Shown piece after piece: positions 57,084 through 64,000 of a DNA stretch of 64,000 bases. Source of the DNA: JBOGVZ01 sp050692985 (GTDB taxonomy: Bacteria; Actinomycetota; UBA4738; CALAEC01); the NCBI GenBank assembly GCA_050692985.1, contig JBOGVZ010000059.1:3451-67450 (forward strand), read 5' to 3'. Positions within the stretch are counted from its first letter, which is position 1. Each line of letters starts with the position of its first letter. The translations under genes were made by a program, and so were the position numbers. The notes beneath the pieces were generated by a model that was not told where the DNA came from, made no database searches, and saw only the letters and a list, made by a program, of their open reading frames with translations.

Positions 57084-58429
57084 TGGAGGTCGCCGGCGCC
57101 CGGGTGGTGGTGGTCGGTGCGGGCGCCAGCGGTGTGGCCGCCGCCCGCGTCCTGGTGGAGCGAGGAGCGTCGGTGCGGATCACCGAGGCCCGGCCCATCG
57201 GTGAGGTCGCCGACCTGGCCGGGCAGGCCGAGCTGGCCGGGGCCGAGGTGCTGGCCGGTGGACATGAGCCCGGCCACCTGGAGGGGGCTACCCTGGTGGT
57301 GACCAGCCCCGGTGTCCCCGAGGGGGCGGAGGTGCTGCGGTGGGCCCGGCAGCGCCGGCTCCGGGTGTGGAGCGAGCTGGAGCTGGGCGCCCGGCTGGTC
57401 CGGTGCCCCTTCGTGGCGGTGACCGGGACGAACGGCAAGACCACCACCACCGAGATGGTGGCTGCCGCCATGCGTGCCTCCGGCCTGGACGCCATCGCCT
57501 GCGGCAACGTGGGCTACCCGTTCTCCGCGGCGGCGGTGGAGGGCCACGAGGCCTTGGCCGTCGAGGCCTCGTCGTTCCAGCTGCGGTTCCACCGGACCTT
57601 CCGCCCCCGGGTCTCCGTCCTGCTGAACCTGGCCCCTGACCACCTCGACTGGCACGGTTCCCTGGACCGCTACCGGGCGGCCAAACGGCGCGTCTTCGAG
57701 CTCCAGGGAGCGGGGGACACCCACGTGGGGAACCGCGACGATGCCCACGCCTCGGCCCTGTCTCGGGAAGCGCCCTGCGCCGTGGTGTGGTTCACGCTGG
57801 GTCCACCCCGAGATGGCGAGGTGGGGTACGAGGACCAGGAGCTCGTGGCCCGGGTGGGCGGTTGGCACTCGGTGGGCCGGGTGGCCTCGGTGGCGCCGTC
57901 GCACTTGGCCGACGCGGCCGCGGCCACGGCGGCCGCCCTGGCCTTCGGCCTGGATGCCGGCGCGGTGGGCCGGGCGGTGACGACGTTCGCCCCGCTGCCA
58001 CACCGGGGGGCGGAGGTGGCCCGGGTGGGGGGGATCCGGTTCGTCGACGATTCGAAAGCCACCAACCCGCACGCGGCCCTGGCCGCGGTGGGCTCCCTGG
58101 ACGACGTCGTGCTGGTGGCGGGCGGGCGCAGCAAGGGCATCGATCTCTCGCCGATGGCTGCCGTCATCCCCAAGCTCGCCGCCGCCGTGGTCCTGGGCGA
58201 GGCGGCCGAGGAGCTGGCCGAGGTGTTCCGCGACCGGATCCCCGTCCGCCGGGCCGCCTCGATCGAGGAGGCCACCACGGAGGCGTATCGCCTGTCGCCG
58301 CCGGGCGGCACCGTGGTGCTGGCTCCGGCCTGCGCCAGCCAGGACATGTTCCGCGACTACCGGGAGCGCGGTGATCGGTTCGCCGCCGCCGCCCGGCGCC
58401 TGGAGGAAGAGGTCAACAGCCGTGCCTAG
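57083..58429 (+). CDS. murD: UDP-MurNAc-L-Ala-D-Glu ligase MurD
   Basis: A 448-residue Mur ligase with GTG start. It has RVVVVGAGASGVAAARVL, TSPGVPEGAEVLRWARQR, ATP loop AVTGTNGKTTTTEMV, GNVGYPFSAAA, EASSFQLRF, NLAPDHLDWHG, FVDDSKATNPHAAL and LAPACASQDMFRDYRERG. It adds D-glutamate to UDP-MurNAc-L-Ala. The last eight bases overlap the ftsW GTG. Confidence 0.94.
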   Translation: MEVAGARVVVVGAGASGVAAARVLVERGASVRITEARPIGEVADLAGQAELAGAEVLAGGHEPGHLEGATLVVTSPGVPEGAEVLRWARQRRLRVWSELELGARLVRCPFVAVTGTNGKTTTTEMVAAAMRASGLDAIACGNVGYPFSAAAVEGHEALAVEASSFQLRFHRTFRPRVSVLLNLAPDHLDWHGSLDRYRAAKRRVFELQGAGDTHVGNRDDAHASALSREAPCAVVWFTLGPPRDGEVGYEDQELVARVGGWHSVGRVASVAPSHLADAAAATAAALAFGLDAGAVGRAVTTFAPLPHRGAEVARVGGIRFVDDSKATNPHAALAAVGSLDDVVLVAGGRSKGIDLSPMAAVIPKLAAAVVLGEAAEELAEVFRDRIPVRRAASIEEATTEAYRLSPPGGTVVLAPACASQDMFRDYRERGDRFAAAARRLEEEVNSRA

Positions 58430-59609
58430 CGCCACGGCCCGCCGGTCACGTCCGGCGCACCTGCGACTGGTCATCCACCACGAGCCCACGCCGAGGTCCT
58501 CGGTCCCCGATCGAACGGTCCCTGCGCTGCTGTTCTCGACCGTCGCGCTGACGATGATCGGCCTCATCATGGTCCTGTCCGCCTCGTCGGTCTCGGCGTA
58601 CGCGAAGTACGGGTCGAGCTTCCTGTTCTTCCAGCGACAGGCGGCCTACGCGGCGGTCGGGGCCGCGGCCATGTGGCTCACGGCCAGGATGCGGTACTGG
58701 GCCTGGGCCCGCCTGTGCGTCCCGCTGCTGGCGCTCACCGTGGCGCTCCTGGCCCTGGTGCTGCATCCCTCCTTCGGCACCGTGGCGGGCGGTTCCGCCA
58801 GGTGGATCGAGGTGGGACCGGTGACGATCCAGCCATCCGAGCTGGCCAAGCTCGCCGTGCTGACGTTCGCGGCCACGCTCCTGGCTCGCCGGTGGAAGCG
58901 ACTGGCCGACGTGCGATCCCTGACGCTCCCGCTGGTCCCGGTGGTGGGGTTGGTGTCGATCCTGATCCTGCTCCAGCCCGACATGGGGACCGCGGTCATC
59001 ATCCTGACCTCGGTGCTCGTCCTGGCCTTCACGGCCGGCGCCCGGATGAAGCACCTGGCGGTGGGAACGGCGGCCCTGGGAACCGTGGGGTTCGGGCTCA
59101 TGTACGTCGCCGGCTACCGGTGGGCCCGGTTCCTGTCCTTCCTCGACCCCTGGGAGGACCGCCTGGGCCACGGGTGGCACACGATCCAATCGCTCATCGC
59201 ACTGGGCTCCGGCGGGCCGCTGGGCGTGGGGCTGGGCGCCAGCAGACAGAAGTGGTCGTACGTGCCGAACGCCCACACCGACTTCATCTTCTCCATCATC
59301 GGCGAGGAGCTCGGCGTGGTGGGAGCCGTGGCCGTCCTGCTGCTGTTCGGTCTGCTCGTGTTCGCGGGCATCCGCATCGCCGTCGGGGCCCCCGACGCGT
59401 TCGGGCGGCTGCTGGCTGCGGGGATCACCGGGTGGCTGGGCCTCCAGGCGCTGGTGAACCTGGGGGCCGTGACCGGGCTGCTGCCGATCACCGGCGTTCC
59501 GCTCCCCTTGGTCTCGTTCGGCGGGTCGTCACTGGTGGTATCGATGGCCGCCATCGGCATCCTGATCTCGATCGGCCGCCGTGCCTCCCGTCCCTCGGCA
59601 CGGGGCTGA
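58422..59609 (+). CDS. ftsW: SEDS peptidoglycan glycosyltransferase FtsW
   Basis: About 395 residues with ten helices in SEDS arrangement. Motifs are FQRQAAYAAVGAAAMW, GGSARWIEVGPVTIQPSELAKLAVL, LQPDMGTAVIIL, the large outer loop DRLGHGWHTIQSLIALGSGG, GLGASRQKWSYVPNAHTDFIF, SIIGEELGVVGA and GVPLPLVSFGGSSLVV. It polymerises septal glycan from lipid II with FtsI. The GTG at 58422 follows GGAGGAAGAGG; a GTG at 58371 inside murD is an alternative. The C-terminus is short. Confidence 0.93.
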   Translation: MPSATARRSRPAHLRLVIHHEPTPRSSVPDRTVPALLFSTVALTMIGLIMVLSASSVSAYAKYGSSFLFFQRQAAYAAVGAAAMWLTARMRYWAWARLCVPLLALTVALLALVLHPSFGTVAGGSARWIEVGPVTIQPSELAKLAVLTFAATLLARRWKRLADVRSLTLPLVPVVGLVSILILLQPDMGTAVIILTSVLVLAFTAGARMKHLAVGTAALGTVGFGLMYVAGYRWARFLSFLDPWEDRLGHGWHTIQSLIALGSGGPLGVGLGASRQKWSYVPNAHTDFIFSIIGEELGVVGAVAVLLLFGLLVFAGIRIAVGAPDAFGRLLAAGITGWLGLQALVNLGAVTGLLPITGVPLPLVSFGGSSLVVSMAAIGILISIGRRASRPSARG

Positions 59610-59613
59610 GCCC

Positions 59614-60726
59614 GTGCGGGTGGTGATCGGCGCCGGGGGGACCGCGGGGCACGTGTTCCCCGCGCTGGCCACGGCGATCCGCTTGCGCGAGCGCTTGGGA
59701 GCGGACGTGAGGTTCGTCGGACGGGCGGACGGCCAGGAGTCCACCCTGGTCCCGGCGGCGGGGTTCCCGCTCGACACGGTGGAGGCCGTGCCGTTCGCCC
59801 GGAGGCTGTCGCCGGCGACGCTCCGCGCCCCGCTGGTGGCGTTGCGGGCGGGCCGTCGGTGCCGAGCCTTCGTGCGGGAGGCCGACGTCGTGCTGGGGAT
59901 GGGTGGGTACGTGAGTGTCCCGGTCTCGCTGGCGGCCCGGCGAGAGCGGGTGCCGCTGGTGCTCCACGAGCAGAACGCCGCTCCCGGCCTGGCGAACCGG
60001 GTGGCCGCCCGGTGGGCGCGCGCCGTGGCCGTGTCCTTCGAGGATTCGGCGGGGCGCTTCCCCCGGCGAGCCCCGACCGTGGTGACGGGGAACCCGGTCC
60101 GGGAAGCGATCGTCCGGGTGCGCGCCACCCGAGACGCCCTGCGGGACGAGGCGGTGCGAACGCTCGACCTCGATCCGGGGCGGCGGACCGTGGTCGTGTT
60201 CGGTGGGAGCCAGGGAGCCCGCCGCCTCAATCGGGCCGCGGTGGGGGCGGCCGGCCCGGTGGTGCACGGAGCCGACCTGCAGCTCGTGCTGCTCACGGGC
60301 CCGGCCCTTCATCCGGAGGTGGAGCGCGCCCTGGCGGGCGCCGACCACGTGCGGGCGGTGCCGTTCCTCGAGAGGATGGAGCTGGCCTACGCGGCGGCCG
60401 ATCTCCTGGTGTGCCGGGCCGGAGCCACCACGGTGGCGGAGCTGACGGTGTGCGGCCTCCCCGCGATCCTGGTGCCGTATCCGCACGCCACCGGGAAGCA
60501 CCAGGAGGCCAACGCTCGGGCGATCGTCCGGGCCGGGGGCGCCGAGATCCTGTCCGACGAACAGGCGACCGCGGACGCGCTGGCACACCGCATCCTGTCC
60601 CTGGCCGGCGACCGCGAACGGCTGACATCCATGGCCGGGGGCTCCGCGGCCGCGGGGCGCCCCCACGCCGCCGACGCCCTGGCGGACGTGACCGTCTCCT
60701 CGGCGCGGGAAGGGGCCAGGGGATGA
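59614..60726 (+). CDS. murG: Lipid II synthase MurG (GlcNAc transferase)
   Basis: About 370 residues of GT28 type. It has VRVVIGAGGTAGHVFPALATA (glycine-rich loop 1), GMGGYVSVPVSLAA, LHEQNAAPGLANR, VTGNPVREAI, VVFGGSQGARRLN and CRAGATTVAELTVCGLPAILVPYPHATGKHQEANA. It adds GlcNAc to lipid I at the inner membrane face. The GTG at 59614 puts the start exactly at the conserved RVVI strand; a GTG at 59581 within ftsW is possible. The stop overlaps murC (ATGA). Confidence 0.93.
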   Translation: MRVVIGAGGTAGHVFPALATAIRLRERLGADVRFVGRADGQESTLVPAAGFPLDTVEAVPFARRLSPATLRAPLVALRAGRRCRAFVREADVVLGMGGYVSVPVSLAARRERVPLVLHEQNAAPGLANRVAARWARAVAVSFEDSAGRFPRRAPTVVTGNPVREAIVRVRATRDALRDEAVRTLDLDPGRRTVVVFGGSQGARRLNRAAVGAAGPVVHGADLQLVLLTGPALHPEVERALAGADHVRAVPFLERMELAYAAADLLVCRAGATTVAELTVCGLPAILVPYPHATGKHQEANARAIVRAGGAEILSDEQATADALAHRILSLAGDRERLTSMAGGSAAAGRPHAADALADVTVSSAREGARG

Positions 60727-62204
60727 CGCCGAACGAGGACGGCGACCCGCGTCGGCCGGCCTCCCAGGCCGGCGGGAGGGTGGGGGGGTACGTGCCCCCG
60801 CCGGGGAGCATCCCCACGCTCGCGGTCCCCGACCTCGCCGGCGTCCGCTCGACGCACCTGGTGGGGATCGGCGGGGCGGGGATGAGCGGCCTGGCTCGCC
60901 TGCTGCTGGCCGGCGGCATCGCGGTGTCGGGCTCCGACCTCAAGGACACCAAGGGCCTGGTGCAGCTCCGTGCCCTGGGGGCCGCCGTCCACGTGGGCCA
61001 TCGAGCCGAGCACATCGGAGACGCCGAGACCGTCGCCGTGTCCTCGGCCATCCCCCCGGACAACCCCGAGGTCGTGGAAGCCCGGAGACGCGGCATCCCC
61101 GTGTACGCCAGGGCCCAGGTGCTGGCGGCGCTGATGGCGGAGCGGCGGGGCGTGGCCGTGGCCGGCACCCACGGGAAGACCACCACCACCTCGATGCTGG
61201 CGGTGATCCTGGAGCGCTCCGGCCGGGATCCCACGTACATCATCGGGGGAGACCTCAACGAGAGCGGCAGCAACGCCCGATGGGGGAGCGGCGAGCTGTT
61301 CGTGGCCGAGGCCGACGAGTCCGACGGGTCGTTCCTCCTGCTCTCCCCGGAGATCGCCATCGTCACGAACGTGGAGCCCGATCACCTGGACTTCTTCGGC
61401 ACGGCGGCGCAGGTGGAAGCGGCCTTCGCGACGTTCTGCCGCCGGGCCGGACGGCTGGTGGTGTGCGGGGACGATCCCGGGGCCAGCCGGGTGGCGGGCA
61501 CCGCAGGGGTCGAGGTGACCACGTACGGGGAGGGCGGGGGCAGCGACGTGCTGGTCGATCGCATCGAGGTGGGACCGGCGGGCAGCCGATGCCGCCTGCG
61601 GTTCGAAGGACAGGCGATCGACGTCCGGCTGCAGGTTCCGGGACGCCACCACCTGGTGAACGCGGCCGGCGCCCTGGCCGCGGCTCGGCTGGCCGGGGTC
61701 GGCCTGGAGGAAGGGGCCGCCGCCCTGGCCCGATTCACCGGGGTCCGCCGCCGCTTCGAGCGTCGGGGCCGGGCCGGGGGGGCGGAGTTCGTGGACGACT
61801 ACGCCCACCACCCCACCGAGATCGCCGCCACCCTGACGGCGGCCCGGGCTGGGGGACCCCGCCGGGTGGTGGCGGTCTTCCAGCCCCATCGGTACACGAG
61901 GACGGCCGTCCTGTGGCGAGCGCTCGGGGAGAGCCTGGCCGGGGCCGACGTGGTGGTCCTGACCGACGTGTACGGCGCCGGGGAGGTGCCCATGCCGGGG
62001 ATCACCGGCAAGCTGCTGGTGGACGCGCTCCTGGAGCGGTCGCCGCGCACCCGGGCCGTGTATCTTCCCCACCGCTCCACCGTGGCGCGGTTCCTGTCCA
62101 CGACGGTGAGGGAGGGGGACCTGGTGCTGACCCTCGGTGCCGGCGACATCACGATGGTGGGGGAGGAGACGCTGACGATGCTCGGGGGAGACCATGGCCG
62201 GTGA
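60723..62204 (+). CDS. murC: UDP-MurNAc-L-alanine ligase MurC
   Basis: A 493-residue Mur ligase. A Gly/Pro-rich N-terminal extension of ~40 residues (NEDGDPRRPASQAGGRVGGY) precedes STHLVGIGGAGMSGLARLLL. The rest is normal: SGSDLKDTKGLVQLRALG, ATP loop AVAGTHGKTTTTSML, AEADESDGSFLLL, NVEPDHLDFFG, DDYAHHPTEIAATL and FQPHRYTRTAVL. It makes UDP-MurNAc-L-Ala, the first peptide step. The murB start lies 11 bases inside its end. Confidence 0.94.
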   Translation: MTPNEDGDPRRPASQAGGRVGGYVPPPGSIPTLAVPDLAGVRSTHLVGIGGAGMSGLARLLLAGGIAVSGSDLKDTKGLVQLRALGAAVHVGHRAEHIGDAETVAVSSAIPPDNPEVVEARRRGIPVYARAQVLAALMAERRGVAVAGTHGKTTTTSMLAVILERSGRDPTYIIGGDLNESGSNARWGSGELFVAEADESDGSFLLLSPEIAIVTNVEPDHLDFFGTAAQVEAAFATFCRRAGRLVVCGDDPGASRVAGTAGVEVTTYGEGGGSDVLVDRIEVGPAGSRCRLRFEGQAIDVRLQVPGRHHLVNAAGALAAARLAGVGLEEGAAALARFTGVRRRFERRGRAGGAEFVDDYAHHPTEIAATLTAARAGGPRRVVAVFQPHRYTRTAVLWRALGESLAGADVVVLTDVYGAGEVPMPGITGKLLVDALLERSPRTRAVYLPHRSTVARFLSTTVREGDLVLTLGAGDITMVGEETLTMLGGDHGR

Positions 62205-63153
62205 GCCCCAGGGGCACGGGGCACCCGGTGGGAACGCCATCGAGGAGGCGGAGGGGATCCTCCGCGGCGCCGTGGGCGACCGGGTCCGGCGTGGCTTCCC
62301 CCTGGCTCCGCTGACCTCCTTCCGCCTGGGCGGCCCCGCGGCCCTGTACCTGGAGGCGCAGTCCGAGGAGGACCTCCATTCCATCGGGCGTGCCGTGCGG
62401 GAGACGGGGATCCCCCTGCTGGTGATCGGCAAGGGGTCGAACCTGCTGGTGGCCGACGCGGGGTTCCCGGGCATCGCGGTCCGCCTGGGCCGGACGTACC
62501 GGTGGACGGCCAGGAACGGCCACCGCCTGTCGGCCGGTGCGGCCATGCCCCTTCCGGCGCTGGCCGGCGTGGCTCTGTCCAACGAGCTGGCCGGACTGGA
62601 GTTCGGGGTGGCCATCCCCGCCTCGCTGGGGGGCTCGGTCCGGATGAACGCCGGCGCTCATCACCACTCGCTCGACGAGGTCGTGGAGTCGGTGGAGGTG
62701 TACCTCCCCGTCGAGGAACGGACCCGGGTCCTGCCGGCGGAGGAAGCGGGGTTCCGCTACCGGGACTCGGCCCTGCCCGCGGGGGGCATCGTCACGGGGG
62801 CCACGGTACGTCTGCATCCCGGCGACCCGGTGGAGATCCGCCGGCTCATGGATGAGGCCCGGGAGTGGCGCCGGGCCACCCAGCCGCTGGCGGAGCCGAA
62901 CTGCGGGAGCGTGTTCAAGAACCCCCCCGGCGATCACGCCGCCCGCCTGATCGAGGACAGCGACGGGAAGTCGCTGGCCGTGGGCGGCGCCAGGGTCTCG
63001 GCGAAGCACGCCAACTTCATCGTGGCCGATCCGGGGTCCACGGCCCGGGACGTGGCCCGGCTGATGGCGCTGATCCGCGACCGGGTCCGGGACCGGCACG
63101 GGGTGATCCTGGAGCCCGAGGTCCACATCGCGGGAGACGTGGATGGCGGATGA
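62194..63153 (+). CDS. murB: UDP-N-acetylenolpyruvoylglucosamine reductase MurB
   Basis: A 319-residue FAD enzyme. It has APLTSFRLGGPAALYLEA, VIGKGSNLLVADAGFPG, IPASLGGSVRMNAGAHHHSLDEVVE, FRYRDSALP, the catalytic-Ser region EPNCGSVFKNPPGDHAARLIE, SAKHANFIVADPGSTARDV and GVILEPEVHIAG (general-acid Glu). It reduces enolpyruvyl-UDP-GlcNAc to UDP-MurNAc with NADPH. Its place between murC and ftsQ differs from many actinobacteria, where murB lies elsewhere. It overlaps murC by 11 bases and ftsQ by 11. Confidence 0.93.
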   Translation: MAGEPQGHGAPGGNAIEEAEGILRGAVGDRVRRGFPLAPLTSFRLGGPAALYLEAQSEEDLHSIGRAVRETGIPLLVIGKGSNLLVADAGFPGIAVRLGRTYRWTARNGHRLSAGAAMPLPALAGVALSNELAGLEFGVAIPASLGGSVRMNAGAHHHSLDEVVESVEVYLPVEERTRVLPAEEAGFRYRDSALPAGGIVTGATVRLHPGDPVEIRRLMDEAREWRRATQPLAEPNCGSVFKNPPGDHAARLIEDSDGKSLAVGGARVSAKHANFIVADPGSTARDVARLMALIRDRVRDRHGVILEPEVHIAGDVDGG

Positions 63154-63895
63154 CACCGCCCGGCGGGGGCGCTCTCGCGCCGCGCTCCCGGTGGTCATCG
63201 CGGTGGCCGTGGCGCTCCTGAGCTGGGCGGTGCTCACGTCGCCGGTGTTCGAGGTCCAGGAGGTCGTCGTCCGGGGCAACGTGGTCCTCACCGAGGACCG
63301 CGTCATCCGCCTGTCCGGCGCGGAGGTGGGGGACAACCTGTTGCTCCTGTCGGCCGGAGAAGTGGTCCGCCGTCTCCGGGTGAGCCCATGGGTTGCCACC
63401 GCGGACGTGCAACGGTCCCTCCCGTCAACCCTGGTGCTGACGGTCACCGAGCGGACCCCGGTGGCGTGGATCGAGGCGCCGGAAGGGCGGGTGCCCGTGG
63501 CCGGCGATGGGACCGTCCTCGGCCGGCGCGACGCCGTCCCTCGCCGCCTCCCATCGCTGGGGGTCACCTCCTCCGAGCTGGCGCCCGGGACCTCACTGCC
63601 CGGTGACCCGGACCCCCTGCGTGTGGCCGCATCGCTGCCGGAGGAGATGCGGGGGAGGGTCCGGTCGGTCACGGCCGACGGGGGAGAGGTCCTGCTGCGC
63701 CTGTGGCCCCGGGGCCGGGTCCTGTACGGGACCGTGTCGGCCATGGAGCGGAAGAACGTGGCCCTGGCCGGGGCGCTCCGGTGGGCCGAGGAGCGCGACG
63801 TGGCCATCGCCTACGTGGACGTGCGGGTGCCCGAGCGCCCGGCCCTCCGCCCGGTGGGGGAGCCCCCGGTCAGCCCCAGTAGCGTCCGTCAATAG
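63143..63895 (+). CDS. ftsQ: Cell division protein FtsQ/DivIB
   Basis: A 250-residue single-pass protein. A short basic cytoplasmic tail (ADDTARRGRSRAALP) and one helix (VVIAVAVALLSWAVLTS) lead into a POTRA domain (VFEVQEVVVRGNVVLTEDRVIRLSGAEVG) and the FtsQ beta domain (ATADVQRSLPSTLVLTVTERTPVAW, VAGDGTVLGRRD). It scaffolds the FtsQLB complex. The ATG at 63143 lies within murB. No ftsA is seen before the window ends, as expected for actinobacteria, and ftsZ is likely next. Confidence 0.9.
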   Translation: MADDTARRGRSRAALPVVIAVAVALLSWAVLTSPVFEVQEVVVRGNVVLTEDRVIRLSGAEVGDNLLLLSAGEVVRRLRVSPWVATADVQRSLPSTLVLTVTERTPVAWIEAPEGRVPVAGDGTVLGRRDAVPRRLPSLGVTSSELAPGTSLPGDPDPLRVAASLPEEMRGRVRSVTADGGEVLLRLWPRGRVLYGTVSAMERKNVALAGALRWAEERDVAIAYVDVRVPERPALRPVGEPPVSPSSVRQ

Positions 63896-63952
63896 GCAGT
63901 AGGCACTCCCTGCTCTCCATGGCCTCCCCGGTCTTCCGAGGATGGCGAACAA

Positions 63953-63969
63953 GCCCTCACCTTGAGGGC
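63953..63969 (+). promoter_or_regulatory. Small hairpin in the spacer after ftsQ
   Basis: GCCCTCA (63953-63959) and TGAGGGC (63963-63969) form a 7-bp stem with a three-base loop, 57 bases after ftsQ. It may lie in the leader of the next gene, probably ftsZ. No T-run follows, so a terminator is unlikely. The other bases of 63896-64000 show no gene. Confidence 0.35.
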
Positions 63970-64000
63970 CGGAGAGCCTGGTGGTTCTCGGTCAGCCGAT

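Noticed and set aside
63896..64000. Riboswitch or known structured RNA after ftsQ
   Set aside because: Only a 7-bp hairpin is visible; no conserved riboswitch core was recognised.

Overview
The window is very GC-rich, densely packed bacterial DNA. Gene content points to a member of the Actinomycetota: a PASTA-domain Ser/Thr kinase, DUF3040, DUF6504, the TgpA/DUF58/MoxR trio beside mraZ, actinobacterial-type SOS boxes (TCGAAC-N4-GTTCGA), many GTG starts, and a division/cell-wall (dcw) cluster with a DNPR-type MurE expected to add meso-diaminopimelate. No rRNA, tRNA, CRISPR or insertion sequence was recognised, and no stretch over about 300 bases lacks an assigned gene or repeat.

Layout. 1-5120: end of a threonine aldolase gene, a DUF6328 protein, a frameshifted endonuclease IV gene coupled to the PASTA kinase gene, and two membrane proteins. 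5130-5417: four tandem copies of a ~76-bp palindromic repeat. 5419-7640: a polyprenyl-phosphate-type glycosyltransferase overlapping a UDP-sulfoquinovose synthase homologue. 7736-33400: an envelope/glycan region holding six paralogues of an alkaline-phosphatase-superfamily protein, three paralogues of a GT-C-like membrane protein, four more glycosyltransferase-type proteins, a sulfotransferase, a YraQ-like permease with its TIGR03943 partner and an MFS carrier. 33390-36222: a Tat-exported phosphoesterase, a lipoprotein and a frameshifted secreted protein. 36336-42215: SOS-controlled dnaE2, an MFS carrier and dinB. 42246-49325: DUF3040, a MerR regulator, TgpA/DUF58/MoxR, an enoyl-CoA hydratase-like protein and an HNH protein. 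49401-63895: the dcw cluster from mraZ to ftsQ, with overlapping or closely spaced genes; ftsZ would be expected just beyond the window.

Most unusual content. The six phosphatase-like proteins look circularly permuted. The segment carrying the last zinc-binding His and the D-x-APT block, C-terminal in PafA/NPP-like enzymes, lies at their N-terminus, ahead of the Asp, Thr nucleophile, DxxGH and DHG motifs. Five keep a full predicted metal site and are lipoproteins. The sixth has lost nearly all of these residues and is coupled to the permease gene. They are interleaved with GT-C-like proteins sharing a DTxxYxWRAxL motif, with UDP-sulfoquinovose synthesis, polyprenyl-phosphate glycosyl transfer and a PAPS-type sulfotransferase. 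A plausible reading is a pathway that builds and remodels an acidic (sulfonated or sulfated, perhaps phosphorylated) surface glycan. This is inference.

A second theme is dnaE2. It carries an in-frame copy of the same palindromic repeat found in tandem at 5130-5417, and a second, unrelated long palindrome further on, resembling in principle the protein-coding palindromic elements of Rickettsia. dnaE2 and a distant DUF6504 gene each have a LexA-type box, so the SOS mutagenesis genes appear scattered. Two genes (endonuclease IV and a secreted protein) are each broken by one single-base frameshift in a homopolymer, which may be real or an assembly error.
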